5,446 bases of DNA from Bacteroidales bacterium (lineage in GTDB: Bacteria; Bacteroidota; Bacteroidia; Bacteroidales; UBA10428): NCBI GenBank assembly GCA_030626465.1, contig DAOUOU010000177.1:1-5446 (forward strand), read 5' to 3'. The position numbers were made by a program, and so were the translations under genes. Shown in pieces: positions 1 to 5,446 of this stretch (within the stretch, counting starts at the first letter, position 1; every line of letters starts with the position of its first letter). Under the pieces are notes generated by a model. The model was not told the DNA's origin. It did no database searches and saw only the letters and a program-made list of their open reading frames with translations.

Positions 1-1
1 G

Positions 2-625
2 GAGAAAAGAATCGTAGCTGAGTTTTATGGTATTGAAAACAACACCCAGGTTGATGTTGATGTTACTGTGGATTCAATTTTTTCGGTTGAAGTTACTGCC
101 GATGAAAATGTACTGGATGTGATTCAAACCTCGGTAAGAAGTGGGAATTTAATCATCAATATTGTAAATAACAGGTGTATAAATACAGATAATTACATGC
201 TGGTTGAAGTGCGTATGCCAGTACTTGATCTGATTGAACTGAACGGATCGGGTAATATTGACGTAGTTGGTTTTGACTGCAATTATCTGGAAGTAACCAA
301 CAGCGGATCAGGTAAAATTGACGTAATGAATATTTTTTCTACTTCAACAGTCGATTTGCTGTTATCCGGATCGGGTAGTATTTCAATCTATGGTAAGGCA
401 AGGAGGGGAGATTACCTTTTATCAGGCTCAGGTGATATTCTTGCAAATGATCTGAGAGTGGATGAATGCTACGCAATAAATTCAGGATCAGGGAATTTGT
501 ATTGTTTTGCATACGATTTATTGCATGCAACACTTGCAGGTTCGGGCGATATAATTTATTCCGGGACCCCCGATGAGATTGTTGAGATTGATAATGGATC
601 GGGGGAAATACGCAGTAGAAATTAA
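2..625 (+). CDS. Head-GIN / DUF2807 domain protein, 5' end cut by window edge
   Basis: The reading frame is open from base 2, giving 207 visible residues. The first visible residues (EKRIVAEFYGIENN) already match the start of a DUF2807 'head GIN' domain, so the GTG at 68 is internal and the true start, probably with a signal peptide, lies outside the window. The family is exported in Bacteroidota and is often labelled a putative auto-transporter adhesin; its function is poorly known. Seven GSG motifs lie at visible residues of about 82, 102, 123, 142, 162, 180 and 199, one every 18-21 residues, alternating with short hydrophobic beta strands. This is the regular beta-repeat fold of the family. 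The last repeat is followed by only a few residues (IRSRN), so the C-terminus looks complete. The next gene starts 17 bp downstream in the same direction, which suggests co-transcription. The family assignment is firm; the adhesin role is only a database label. Confidence 0.9.
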   Translation, partial: EKRIVAEFYGIENNTQVDVDVTVDSIFSVEVTADENVLDVIQTSVRSGNLIINIVNNRCINTDNYMLVEVRMPVLDLIELNGSGNIDVVGFDCNYLEVTNSGSGKIDVMNIFSTSTVDLLLSGSGSISIYGKARRGDYLLSGSGDILANDLRVDECYAINSGSGNLYCFAYDLLHATLAGSGDIIYSGTPDEIVEIDNGSGEIRSRN

Positions 626-642
626 TAATTGCTGACTCATCG

Positions 643-1134
643 ATGAAGTACCTATACTGCTTTTTATTACTTGTTTTTTGTTTAAGTGCGCATGCACAAA
701 ACTATACTCGGGATGCAGGGATAAGAGTAGGAGACGGGTTCTTTGCAAGCTACCGGCAATTCTATGATAAAGATATGGCTATTGAAGGGTTGGCAGGTTT
801 TTCAAGAAGAGGTTTCAGAATAACCGGTCTTCGCGAATTTTTTAAACCCATGCTAACGGATCGCACGCAAAATTTTAACCTTGTATATGGTTATGGTATA
901 CATGCAGGTGTGACTTACACGAATAAATATACCATTCTTCACCGTACATATTACCACGAGTGGATGTGGAGTCCGCAATTTGGTATAGATGGCCTTATTG
1001 GATTTGAATATGCAGCATCTGATCTGCCTTTACTGATCAGTGCCGCTGCACAGCCTTATTTCGAGTATTCTTTAAACAGATATTTTCAGCTGAGACCATT
1101 CAATTTTGTTGTTGCTTTTAAATACAGATTTTGA
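643..1134 (+). CDS. Small exported protein, probable outer-membrane beta-barrel
   Basis: This gene encodes 163 residues and I do not recognise a named family. The N-terminus is a clear Sec signal peptide: MKYLYC, then a Leu/Phe-rich core, ending in SAHA|Q with cleavage after about residue 18. The mature part has alternating aromatic and small residues and many Tyr, Phe and Gly, as in short amphipathic barrel strands. It ends in FKYRF with a terminal Phe, the usual outer-membrane barrel assembly signal. The ATG at 643 is chosen because it directly begins the signal peptide. No strong ribosome binding site is visible, which is normal for Bacteroidota. It lies 17 bp after the DUF2807 gene and is probably in the same operon. 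A barrel this small (about 145 mature residues) would have roughly eight strands. Outer-membrane location is inferred, and the role is unknown. Confidence 0.75.
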   Translation: MKYLYCFLLLVFCLSAHAQNYTRDAGIRVGDGFFASYRQFYDKDMAIEGLAGFSRRGFRITGLREFFKPMLTDRTQNFNLVYGYGIHAGVTYTNKYTILHRTYYHEWMWSPQFGIDGLIGFEYAASDLPLLISAAAQPYFEYSLNRYFQLRPFNFVVAFKYRF

Positions 1135-1157
1135 AAAACTAAAACTATGAAACGAGC

Positions 1158-1241
1158 ATGAAATTTTTCATCGAAGAGGGTGAATCCCGATTCCTGAATG
1201 TGCAAAATTCTTTTGCTTCTTTTCATGTACAAAAAATTTAA
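1158..1241 (+). CDS. Possible 27-residue small ORF upstream of the second barrel gene
   Basis: An ATG at 1158 opens a 27-codon frame, starting MKFFIEEGES and ending VQKI, with TAA at 1239-1241. It stops only 4 bp before the ATG at 1246. The tight spacing could reflect translational coupling or a leader peptide. The peptide has no recognisable motif, and its start codon lies in a small inverted repeat (ATGAAA-TT-TTTCAT). It may equally be chance in the 111-bp gap, so it is listed with low confidence. Confidence 0.15.
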   Translation: MKFFIEEGESRFLNVQNSFASFHVQKI

Positions 1242-1245
1242 ACAG

Positions 1246-1881
1246 ATGAAAAAGATATATTTATTTATAGCATTATTATTTTGTGTTACGATTCTTTCTG
1301 CACAAGATGAAGAAGTTGTCTATCATGACAGCGATGAAGAGTTTAAAACTATTTTTGGAGGAAAAAAGGTAGGTGGATATGGTGGCCTTGGATTCGGTTA
1401 TAGCAGGATTGAGGATAAACATGCGATTATCTTCGATGCAAGAGGGGGAGTAATACTCGGACACTCTTTTGCTATTGGCTTTGGCGGGGTAGGTTTTATA
1501 AATGACTACGAATACAATCAGGCTTTAAACAGAGAGGTAAGTCTGGTTGGAGGATATGGTGGAATTTTCGCTGAACCAATTATTTTTCCCAGGTCCAGGG
1601 TTCATTTGTCTTTTCCTGTGCTGTTTGGTATAGGTGGTGCTGCTTATACCTCCTGGGTTAAAGATGATCGTGATTATACCCAGGAGAATGATGTCGAGGA
1701 AACAGCAGTTTTTATGATAATTGAACCAGGAGTTGAACTGGAATTTAATCTAACAAAGTTTATGCGCCTGGCAGGTTTCTTTTCATACCGCTACACAAGC
1801 GATCTTGACCTCACTTCAGTTAAACCAGATGCTTTGGTTAATTATACAATAGGAGCCAGGTTTAAATTTGGAAAATTTTAA
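1246..1881 (+). CDS. Exported outer-membrane beta-barrel-like protein
   Basis: The product is 211 residues from the ATG at 1246. An in-frame ATG at 1198 would add 16 residues, but the one at 1246 begins a textbook signal peptide (MKKIYLFIALLF, ending LSAQ|DEE at about residue 20), so it is preferred. After cleavage comes a short acidic segment (DEE...DSDEEF, residues 21-33). Glycine-rich amphipathic strands follow (GGYGGLGFGYS near 43-52, GFGGVGF near 78-84, GGYGGIF near 102-108), ending in FKFGKF. Glycine and aromatic alternation plus a terminal Phe point to an outer-membrane beta-barrel of 8-10 strands. I cannot name the family. It probably belongs with the two preceding genes, although the 111-bp gap could hold its own weak promoter: TTCTTTTG at 1208-1215 is one mismatch from TAnnTTTG but lacks a clear upstream element. 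Confidence 0.75.
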   Translation: MKKIYLFIALLFCVTILSAQDEEVVYHDSDEEFKTIFGGKKVGGYGGLGFGYSRIEDKHAIIFDARGGVILGHSFAIGFGGVGFINDYEYNQALNREVSLVGGYGGIFAEPIIFPRSRVHLSFPVLFGIGGAAYTSWVKDDRDYTQENDVEETAVFMIIEPGVELEFNLTKFMRLAGFFSYRYTSDLDLTSVKPDALVNYTIGARFKFGKF

Positions 1882-1903
1882 AACAGCTTAATAAAAAAAA
1901 CCG

Positions 1904-1930
1904 TTGTTATTAACGAATAGCCTATTTTTG
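1904..1930 (+). promoter_or_regulatory. Putative Bacteroidota-type promoter for the receptor operon
   Basis: TATTTTTG at 1923-1930 is an exact match to the Bacteroidota -7 consensus TAnnTTTG. A TTG at 1904-1906 is a plausible -33 element, though the 16-bp spacer is somewhat shorter than usual. Transcription would start near 1937, inside the left arm of the inverted repeat at 1932-1963 and about 45 bp before the receptor ATG. The match is seen in the sequence; promoter activity is inferred. Confidence 0.5.
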
Positions 1931-1931
1931 T

Positions 1932-1966
1932 AACCTCTGCAATAAAAGAATGTTGCAGAGGTTTTT
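1932..1966 (+). terminator. Rho-independent-type terminator hairpin
   Basis: A perfect 11-bp inverted repeat has arms AACCTCTGCAA (1932-1942) and TTGCAGAGGTT (1953-1963) with a 10-base loop. The right arm runs into TTTTT (1962-1966). It stands 50 bp after the stop of the barrel-like gene and is the natural end of that transcript. The stem is only moderately GC-rich and two of the Ts belong to it, so efficiency may be partial. It sits immediately after a -7 promoter element, so the palindrome could instead, or also, be an operator or 5'-leader structure for the receptor operon. Confidence 0.65.
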
Positions 1967-1982
1967 ACTTGACAACCAAAAC

Positions 1983-4319
1983 ATGAAACAACTATCAGGT
2001 GCAATCCTGTTCTTCATGCTATGTATTCATCTGGCAGGACAGCAGAAGTACACAATAAGTGGTTATGTAACAGATGAGTTAGGCGAAGAGTTAATTGGTG
2101 CAAACGTACTTATTCCGGCGCTTGTAAAGGGTACCATAACCAACACCTACGGATTTTATTCAATAACACTTCCGGAAGGAGAATATGATCTGGAAATTTC
2201 CTTTATTGGCTATTCAGCTCAAAATATTCAGCTTGCATTGACCTCAAATAAAAGACTGAATATTTCACTAATAGAATCAGCTGAGATGATAGAATCGGTT
2301 GAGGTAGTTGCTAAGGGGCGCGATGTGAATATTCGTGAAGTTGAGATGAGCACGAATACCCTTCAGATGAAGACCATTCAAAAACTTCCAATGTTGCTGG
2401 GTGAAACTGATGTAATTAAAACTATCCAGCTTCTTCCGGGAGTACTTGCATCCAATGAAGTATCAGGAGGTTTTCATGTGAGAGGTGGAAGCATAGATCA
2501 GAACTTGATCTTGCTTGATCATGCACCTGTTTACAATGCTTCGCATGCAGTGGGCTTTTTGTCAGTTTTTAACGCTGATGCCATTAAAGATCTGAAGTTG
2601 TATAAAGGGGGCATACCTCCTGAGTATGGAGGAAGGTTATCTTCCATACTTGATATTTATATGAAAGAGGGGAATAAAAATGAATTTCACGGGGCAGGAG
2701 GCGTTGGCACTATCACCAGTCGATTGACGATTGATGGGCCTGTTATTCCGGGTAAAGCATCATTTCTTCTGTCGGGCAGAAGAACATATGCCGATTTATT
2801 CCTGCCATTCTCGAAAGACAGCATGGCGCGTGAAAGTGATATATATTTCTACGATCTTAATGCGAAGATTAATTATAGCATCAATGATAATAACAGGGTG
2901 TTCCTGTCGGGCTATTTTGGACGTGACGTAACTCGTTTCGGGGAATTAATGTCGATGGATTATGGGAATTTCACGGTTACTGCAAGGTGGAATCATGTAT
3001 TCAATCAAAGGCTTTTTCTTAATACATCTACTATGTATAGTAATTATCATTATGATTTTAGTTTTACCGAAGGATTTTCGAACGTTAACTGGATTACTTA
3101 CATCCGCGATATTAACCAGCACTTTGATTTCACCTATTATCTTAATCCGGAGAATACGCTTAAGTTTGGGGCGCAGGCAATTCTCCATAATTTTAGTCCG
3201 GGATATGTTTTCGGACAATATGATGACACGACAAAATTTAATTATAAAATTCCTAACAGTTACAGCCTTGAGTATGCCTTTTATGTTTCGAATGAACAGG
3301 AGATAACCTCACGACTCACTTTACTCTACGGCATCAGATACTCTCTTTTTCAGAATATCGGACCGGGTCAATCGCTGGTATTCGATAAATCAAATCCTGA
3401 CTATTACAGAGTAACCGATACAATAAAATACAACAGGGGTGAGATATTTAACACCTTTGCCGGGGGATTTGAACCTCGCCTGGCAGTGCGTTATGCCCTG
3501 AACAATGTTAGTTCTGTAAAAGCAAGTTATAACAGGATGTATCAATACATACATCTGGCCAGCAACAGCACGGCAACACTGCCTCTGGATTTTTGGTTTC
3601 CAAGCTCTCCAAACATTAAACCGCAATCTGCAGATCAGATTGCGATGGGTTATTTTCGAAATTTCAAAGACAACATGTTTGAAACTTCACTTGAGGTTTT
3701 TTACAAATGGAACAAGAATGCCATTGATTTTCGTGACCATGCCGAACTGTTGCTTAATGATGCTTACGAAGGAGAGTTAAGAATAGGAAAAGGCAGGTCT
3801 TATGGGATTGAATTTATTGTAAAAAAGCAGGAAGGCAAGCTGACAGGTTGGGTCAGTTATTCCTTTGCAAAGTCTTACAAGAAGATACCGGAGATATTTG
3901 AGGGAAAAGAATATCAGGCTGCCTACGATAAACCACATGATTTTGCCCTGGTTCTTTCTTATGATTTTAATGAAAGGTGGAATGTATCAGGCAACTGGGT
4001 ATATACAAGTGCTCCTCCGCGCACCATGCCTACTGGTCGTTTTGAATCTCATGGTACTATTGCTCCGGTGTATTCAGACCGGAATTCTGTTCGGATATTT
4101 CCTTATCATCGGCTTGACCTCTCGGTTACACTAAGGATGAATAAGTTTTCCAACAGGTTCAATCATTACATTAACCTTTCTGTATACAACACATATTTGA
4201 GAAAAAATCCGATAATGATAAACTTTCGTCAGGATGAAGATGAACCGCGTGCTACCAAATCATATATGATTTATTTATACAGAATTGTTCCCTCTCTTAC
4301 TTATATTATTAATTTTTAG
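1983..4319 (+). CDS. TonB-dependent outer-membrane receptor, carboxypeptidase-regulatory-like domain type
   Basis: This is a 778-residue TonB-driven outer-membrane transporter. The start is set at ATG 1983, which begins a signal peptide (MKQLSGAILFFMLC, ending LAGQ, about 20 residues). An in-frame ATG at 1950 lies in the loop of the upstream hairpin and would only add a charged, non-signal stretch. Residues about 23-98 form a CarboxypepD_reg-like beta-sandwich (YTISGYVTDE, GANVLI, TNTYGFYSI, GEYDLEISFIGY). Residues about 115-230 are the plug, with FHVRGG (164-169), NLILLD (174-179), LYKGG (206-210) and PPEYGGRLSS (212-221). The rest is the barrel, ending TYIINF. There is no STN domain between signal peptide and sandwich, so FecA-style sigma/anti-sigma signalling is not expected, and no sigma or FecR gene is visible. 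The length is shorter than SusC proteins (about 1000 residues), and the partner downstream is DUF4249, not SusD. The substrate cannot be deduced. Confidence 0.93.
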   Translation: MKQLSGAILFFMLCIHLAGQQKYTISGYVTDELGEELIGANVLIPALVKGTITNTYGFYSITLPEGEYDLEISFIGYSAQNIQLALTSNKRLNISLIESAEMIESVEVVAKGRDVNIREVEMSTNTLQMKTIQKLPMLLGETDVIKTIQLLPGVLASNEVSGGFHVRGGSIDQNLILLDHAPVYNASHAVGFLSVFNADAIKDLKLYKGGIPPEYGGRLSSILDIYMKEGNKNEFHGAGGVGTITSRLTIDGPVIPGKASFLLSGRRTYADLFLPFSKDSMARESDIYFYDLNAKINYSINDNNRVFLSGYFGRDVTRFGELMSMDYGNFTVTARWNHVFNQRLFLNTSTMYSNYHYDFSFTEGFSNVNWITYIRDINQHFDFTYYLNPENTLKFGAQAILHNFSPGYVFGQYDDTTKFNYKIPNSYSLEYAFYVSNEQEITSRLTLLYGIRYSLFQNIGPGQSLVFDKSNPDYYRVTDTIKYNRGEIFNTFAGGFEPRLAVRYALNNVSSVKASYNRMYQYIHLASNSTATLPLDFWFPSSPNIKPQSADQIAMGYFRNFKDNMFETSLEVFYKWNKNAIDFRDHAELLLNDAYEGELRIGKGRSYGIEFIVKKQEGKLTGWVSYSFAKSYKKIPEIFEGKEYQAAYDKPHDFALVLSYDFNERWNVSGNWVYTSAPPRTMPTGRFESHGTIAPVYSDRNSVRIFPYHRLDLSVTLRMNKFSNRFNHYINLSVYNTYLRKNPIMINFRQDEDEPRATKSYMIYLYRIVPSLTYIINF

Positions 4320-4323
4320 TCGT

Positions 4324-5232
4324 ATGTCTGTATTCAAACTAGTTATACATTATATTTTAAAATTCTTCTGGATTATTACTGCAGTATTGATTCTTTCCTG
4401 CGAAGAGGAAATATCTATCGAACTAAATGATCAGGAAAACGAGCGCATTGTAGTAGAGGGAAGAATTACTAATGAATTAAAGATCCATAAGGTTCGATTA
4501 ACAAAAACTATAAGTTATTTTCAGAACGAAAGAGTACCTCCCTTTCTCGAAGCAGAAGTCTACCTGCTGGGAGAAAATGCAGGCAATAGATTTGACATGA
4601 CTTTAATTGATGATACCTTAGGAATTTATGCAACAGAAGAAATAAAAGGAAAGAGTGGTGAAACGTATTCCCTTATGATCAATTACCAGGGTGATTCATA
4701 TAAGGCAACATCGTACCTGGATACTGTTGCTTCAATGGACAGCATTAATTATGAATATGAGTATACATTTTACGAAAGAGGTTATTATAAGATCCGTATG
4801 TCAGCTTATGAACCTCCTCCTCTCGGACATATTTATATGTTTTATATCTATTTGAATGATACGCTTTTCAATGATGATTTGATCAGAACCCCTTATCAGG
4901 ATGATCTGTTTTTCAATGACACCTATATGGCGAATGTGGAAATACTCTACTTGCCCCAGGAAGAAGTTGTTTCAGACACCAACCACGTATTTGTGGAGAT
5001 GTTATCGATCTCCAGAGAAGAATATTATTTTAACAATGCATTTATTACCGAAACCTATGCAAGCGGATCAATATTCAGCGGGCCGCCAGCGAATATTCCA
5101 TCCAACCTGGTTTGTACTACAGGGAATATAGATGGCTTGGGTTTCTTTGGCGCTTCATCGGTTACTACTCAGGAAATGACACTTATAAAAGAACACGATG
5201 AATCTACGAATGATCCGGAGTATAAACACTGA
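4324..5232 (+). CDS. DUF4249 lipoprotein, probable surface partner of the TonB receptor
   Basis: The product is 302 residues from ATG 4324, which lies 4 bp after the receptor stop codon and suggests translational coupling. A TTG start at 4285 would overlap the receptor and place extra hydrophobic residues before the signal, so it is not preferred. The N-terminus is a lipoprotein signal with a long hydrophobic core and lipobox ILSC, lipidated Cys at residue 26. CEEE follows at once; acidic residues right after the Cys resemble the Bacteroidota surface-export signal for lipoproteins. The mature protein fits DUF4249: IVVEGRITN near residue 42, HKVRLTKTISYF near 55, AEVYLL near 74, GETYSLMINYQG near 111, and NIDGLGFFGASSV close to the end. 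Length is normal for the family and the C-terminal strand is present, so the gene seems complete. DUF4249 genes commonly sit beside this receptor class. A capture or lid role like SusD is inference. Confidence 0.88.
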   Translation: MSVFKLVIHYILKFFWIITAVLILSCEEEISIELNDQENERIVVEGRITNELKIHKVRLTKTISYFQNERVPPFLEAEVYLLGENAGNRFDMTLIDDTLGIYATEEIKGKSGETYSLMINYQGDSYKATSYLDTVASMDSINYEYEYTFYERGYYKIRMSAYEPPPLGHIYMFYIYLNDTLFNDDLIRTPYQDDLFFNDTYMANVEILYLPQEEVVSDTNHVFVEMLSISREEYYFNNAFITETYASGSIFSGPPANIPSNLVCTTGNIDGLGFFGASSVTTQEMTLIKEHDESTNDPEYKH

Positions 5233-5263
5233 TTAATTGAATTCTAAGATAAAAGCAAGTATT

Positions 5264-5446
5264 TTAAGCAAAATTATGCTCATAAATACAAGTATAGGGT
5301 GTCTGTCGTTTTACGACAGCAAATACCCTATTTACAAGTTTACAGCTTATTGAGTTCATAATTAATTTATGGTCTTTCCCTTCAGCTTCTTTTCGTTTAT
5401 AGTATGCCTTCAGTTGAGGATCCCATTTTGAAGCTGAATTTGCTCC
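5264..5446 (-). CDS. IS110-family transposase, C-terminal 60 residues, cut by window edge
   Basis: On the minus strand the frame is open from the right edge (5446) to TAA at 5264-5266. The visible residues include KWDPQLKAYYKRKEAEGKDH, then a KLVNRVFAVVKRQTPY segment and a short tail. The KAYY.RK..EGK motif and the RVFAVVKR.TPY ending are characteristic of the C-terminus of IS110/IS1111-family transposases (DEDD and Transposase_20 type). The RuvC-like catalytic domain and the C-terminal catalytic serine lie upstream, beyond the window, so activity cannot be judged. The C-terminus appears intact, with no frameshift in the visible part. It converges on the DUF4249 gene, with 31 bp between the two stops. 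The assignment rests on motif recognition alone. Confidence 0.85.
   Translation of the reverse strand, partial: GANSASKWDPQLKAYYKRKEAEGKDHKLIMNSISCKLVNRVFAVVKRQTPYTCIYEHNFA
5264..5446 (-). mobile_element. End of an IS110-family insertion sequence (boundary not resolved)
   Basis: The transposase tail marks the end of an IS110-family element that continues past 5446. Its outer boundary should fall between the transposase stop and the DUF4249 stop (5233-5263). These elements usually lack clear terminal inverted repeats and target duplications, so I cannot fix the junction. Only 31 bp of non-coding DNA lies downstream of the transposase. That fits the IS110 subgroup, with its long non-coding end upstream of the gene, better than the IS1111 subgroup, unless the element is truncated. 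Confidence 0.6.
5294..5331. repeat. Two-part hairpin inside the transposase 3' end
   Basis: Outer arms ATAGGGT (5294-5300) and ACCCTAT (5325-5331) enclose inner arms CTGTCGT (5303-5309) and ACGACAG (5313-5319), all perfectly paired, with a TTT loop and a 2x5 internal bulge. The hairpin is flanked by direct copies of TACAAGT (5287-5293 and 5333-5339). It codes for the conserved RVFAVVKRQTPY region of the transposase, so it is not an inserted sequence. On the plus strand it lies 61 bp after the DUF4249 stop and could slow or end read-through from the receptor operon, though there is no good T-run. Confidence 0.6.

Noticed and set aside
1161..1200. Short inverted repeat GAATC-CC-GATTC in the gap between the two barrel genes
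   Set aside because: The stem is only 5 bp, the 2-base loop is too tight, and there is no T-run, so it is within chance expectation.
1198..1245. Upstream ATG giving 16 extra residues on the second barrel-like protein
   Set aside because: The ATG at 1246 begins a standard signal peptide (MKKIYLF), and the extension would put a second hydrophobic stretch in front of it.
1950..1982. ATG at 1950 as the receptor start
   Set aside because: It lies in the loop of the terminator-like hairpin and adds charged residues before a normal signal peptide that starts at 1983.
2962..3306. Plus-strand 114-codon ORF inside the receptor
   Set aside because: It lies out of frame within a well-supported conserved barrel gene, is low in complexity (many Ile, Leu and Met), and has no independent signals.
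4285..4323. TTG start making the DUF4249 gene overlap the receptor
   Set aside because: The ATG at 4324, 4 bp after the receptor stop, gives a normal-length lipoprotein signal.
4324..5232. SusD-family partner of the receptor
   Set aside because: The protein is about 300 residues and matches DUF4249 motifs; SusD-like proteins are usually about 500 residues and alpha-helical (TPR).
5287..5339. Recent small insertion with TACAAGT target duplication
   Set aside because: The enclosed sequence encodes the conserved RVFAVVKRQTPY stretch of the IS110 transposase in frame, so it is ancestral coding sequence.
1..5446. CRISPR array, tRNA, rRNA or riboswitch
   Set aside because: No regularly spaced direct repeats, cloverleaf-like sequence, rRNA stretches or known riboswitch core were seen on either strand.

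Overview
The window looks like chromosomal DNA of a Bacteroidota species, probably Bacteroidia-like. It is AT-rich. Its proteins are typical of that phylum: a head-GIN/DUF2807 protein, small outer-membrane barrels ending in Phe, a TonB-dependent receptor with an N-terminal carboxypeptidase-regulatory-like domain, and a DUF4249 lipoprotein. A TAnnTTTG-type -7 promoter element is present, and no strong Shine-Dalgarno sequences are visible. No genus can be named from this sequence alone.

Layout. Positions 2-625 hold the 3' part of a DUF2807 cell-envelope gene, cut by the left edge. Only 17 bp later comes a small secreted barrel-like protein (643-1134). A 111-bp gap containing a possible 27-codon ORF precedes a second exported barrel-like protein (1246-1881). 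A strong inverted repeat followed by a T-run (1932-1966) ends this group. A good Bacteroidota -7 element (1923-1930) lies directly against the repeat, so terminator and next promoter overlap. The main operon follows: a 778-residue TonB-dependent receptor (1983-4319) and, 4 bp later, a DUF4249 lipoprotein (4324-5232). On the minus strand, converging on that operon, is the C-terminal end of an IS110-family transposase (5264-5446). It is cut by the right edge and has a marked hairpin in its coding sequence.

How the genes fit together. The receptor and DUF4249 protein are most simply read as one outer-membrane import unit: a TonB-driven barrel with a surface-exposed lipoprotein partner. The substrate cannot be read from the sequence. 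The upstream group (DUF2807 plus two barrel-like proteins) appears to be a separate envelope cluster of unknown role. All five plus-strand products seem to act at the cell envelope. The most notable points are the receptor/DUF4249 pair with unknown cargo, the overlapping terminator and promoter, and the IS110 end, whose family uses a structured guide (bridge) RNA that would lie outside this window. I did not find a clearly new system; the interest scores reflect that.
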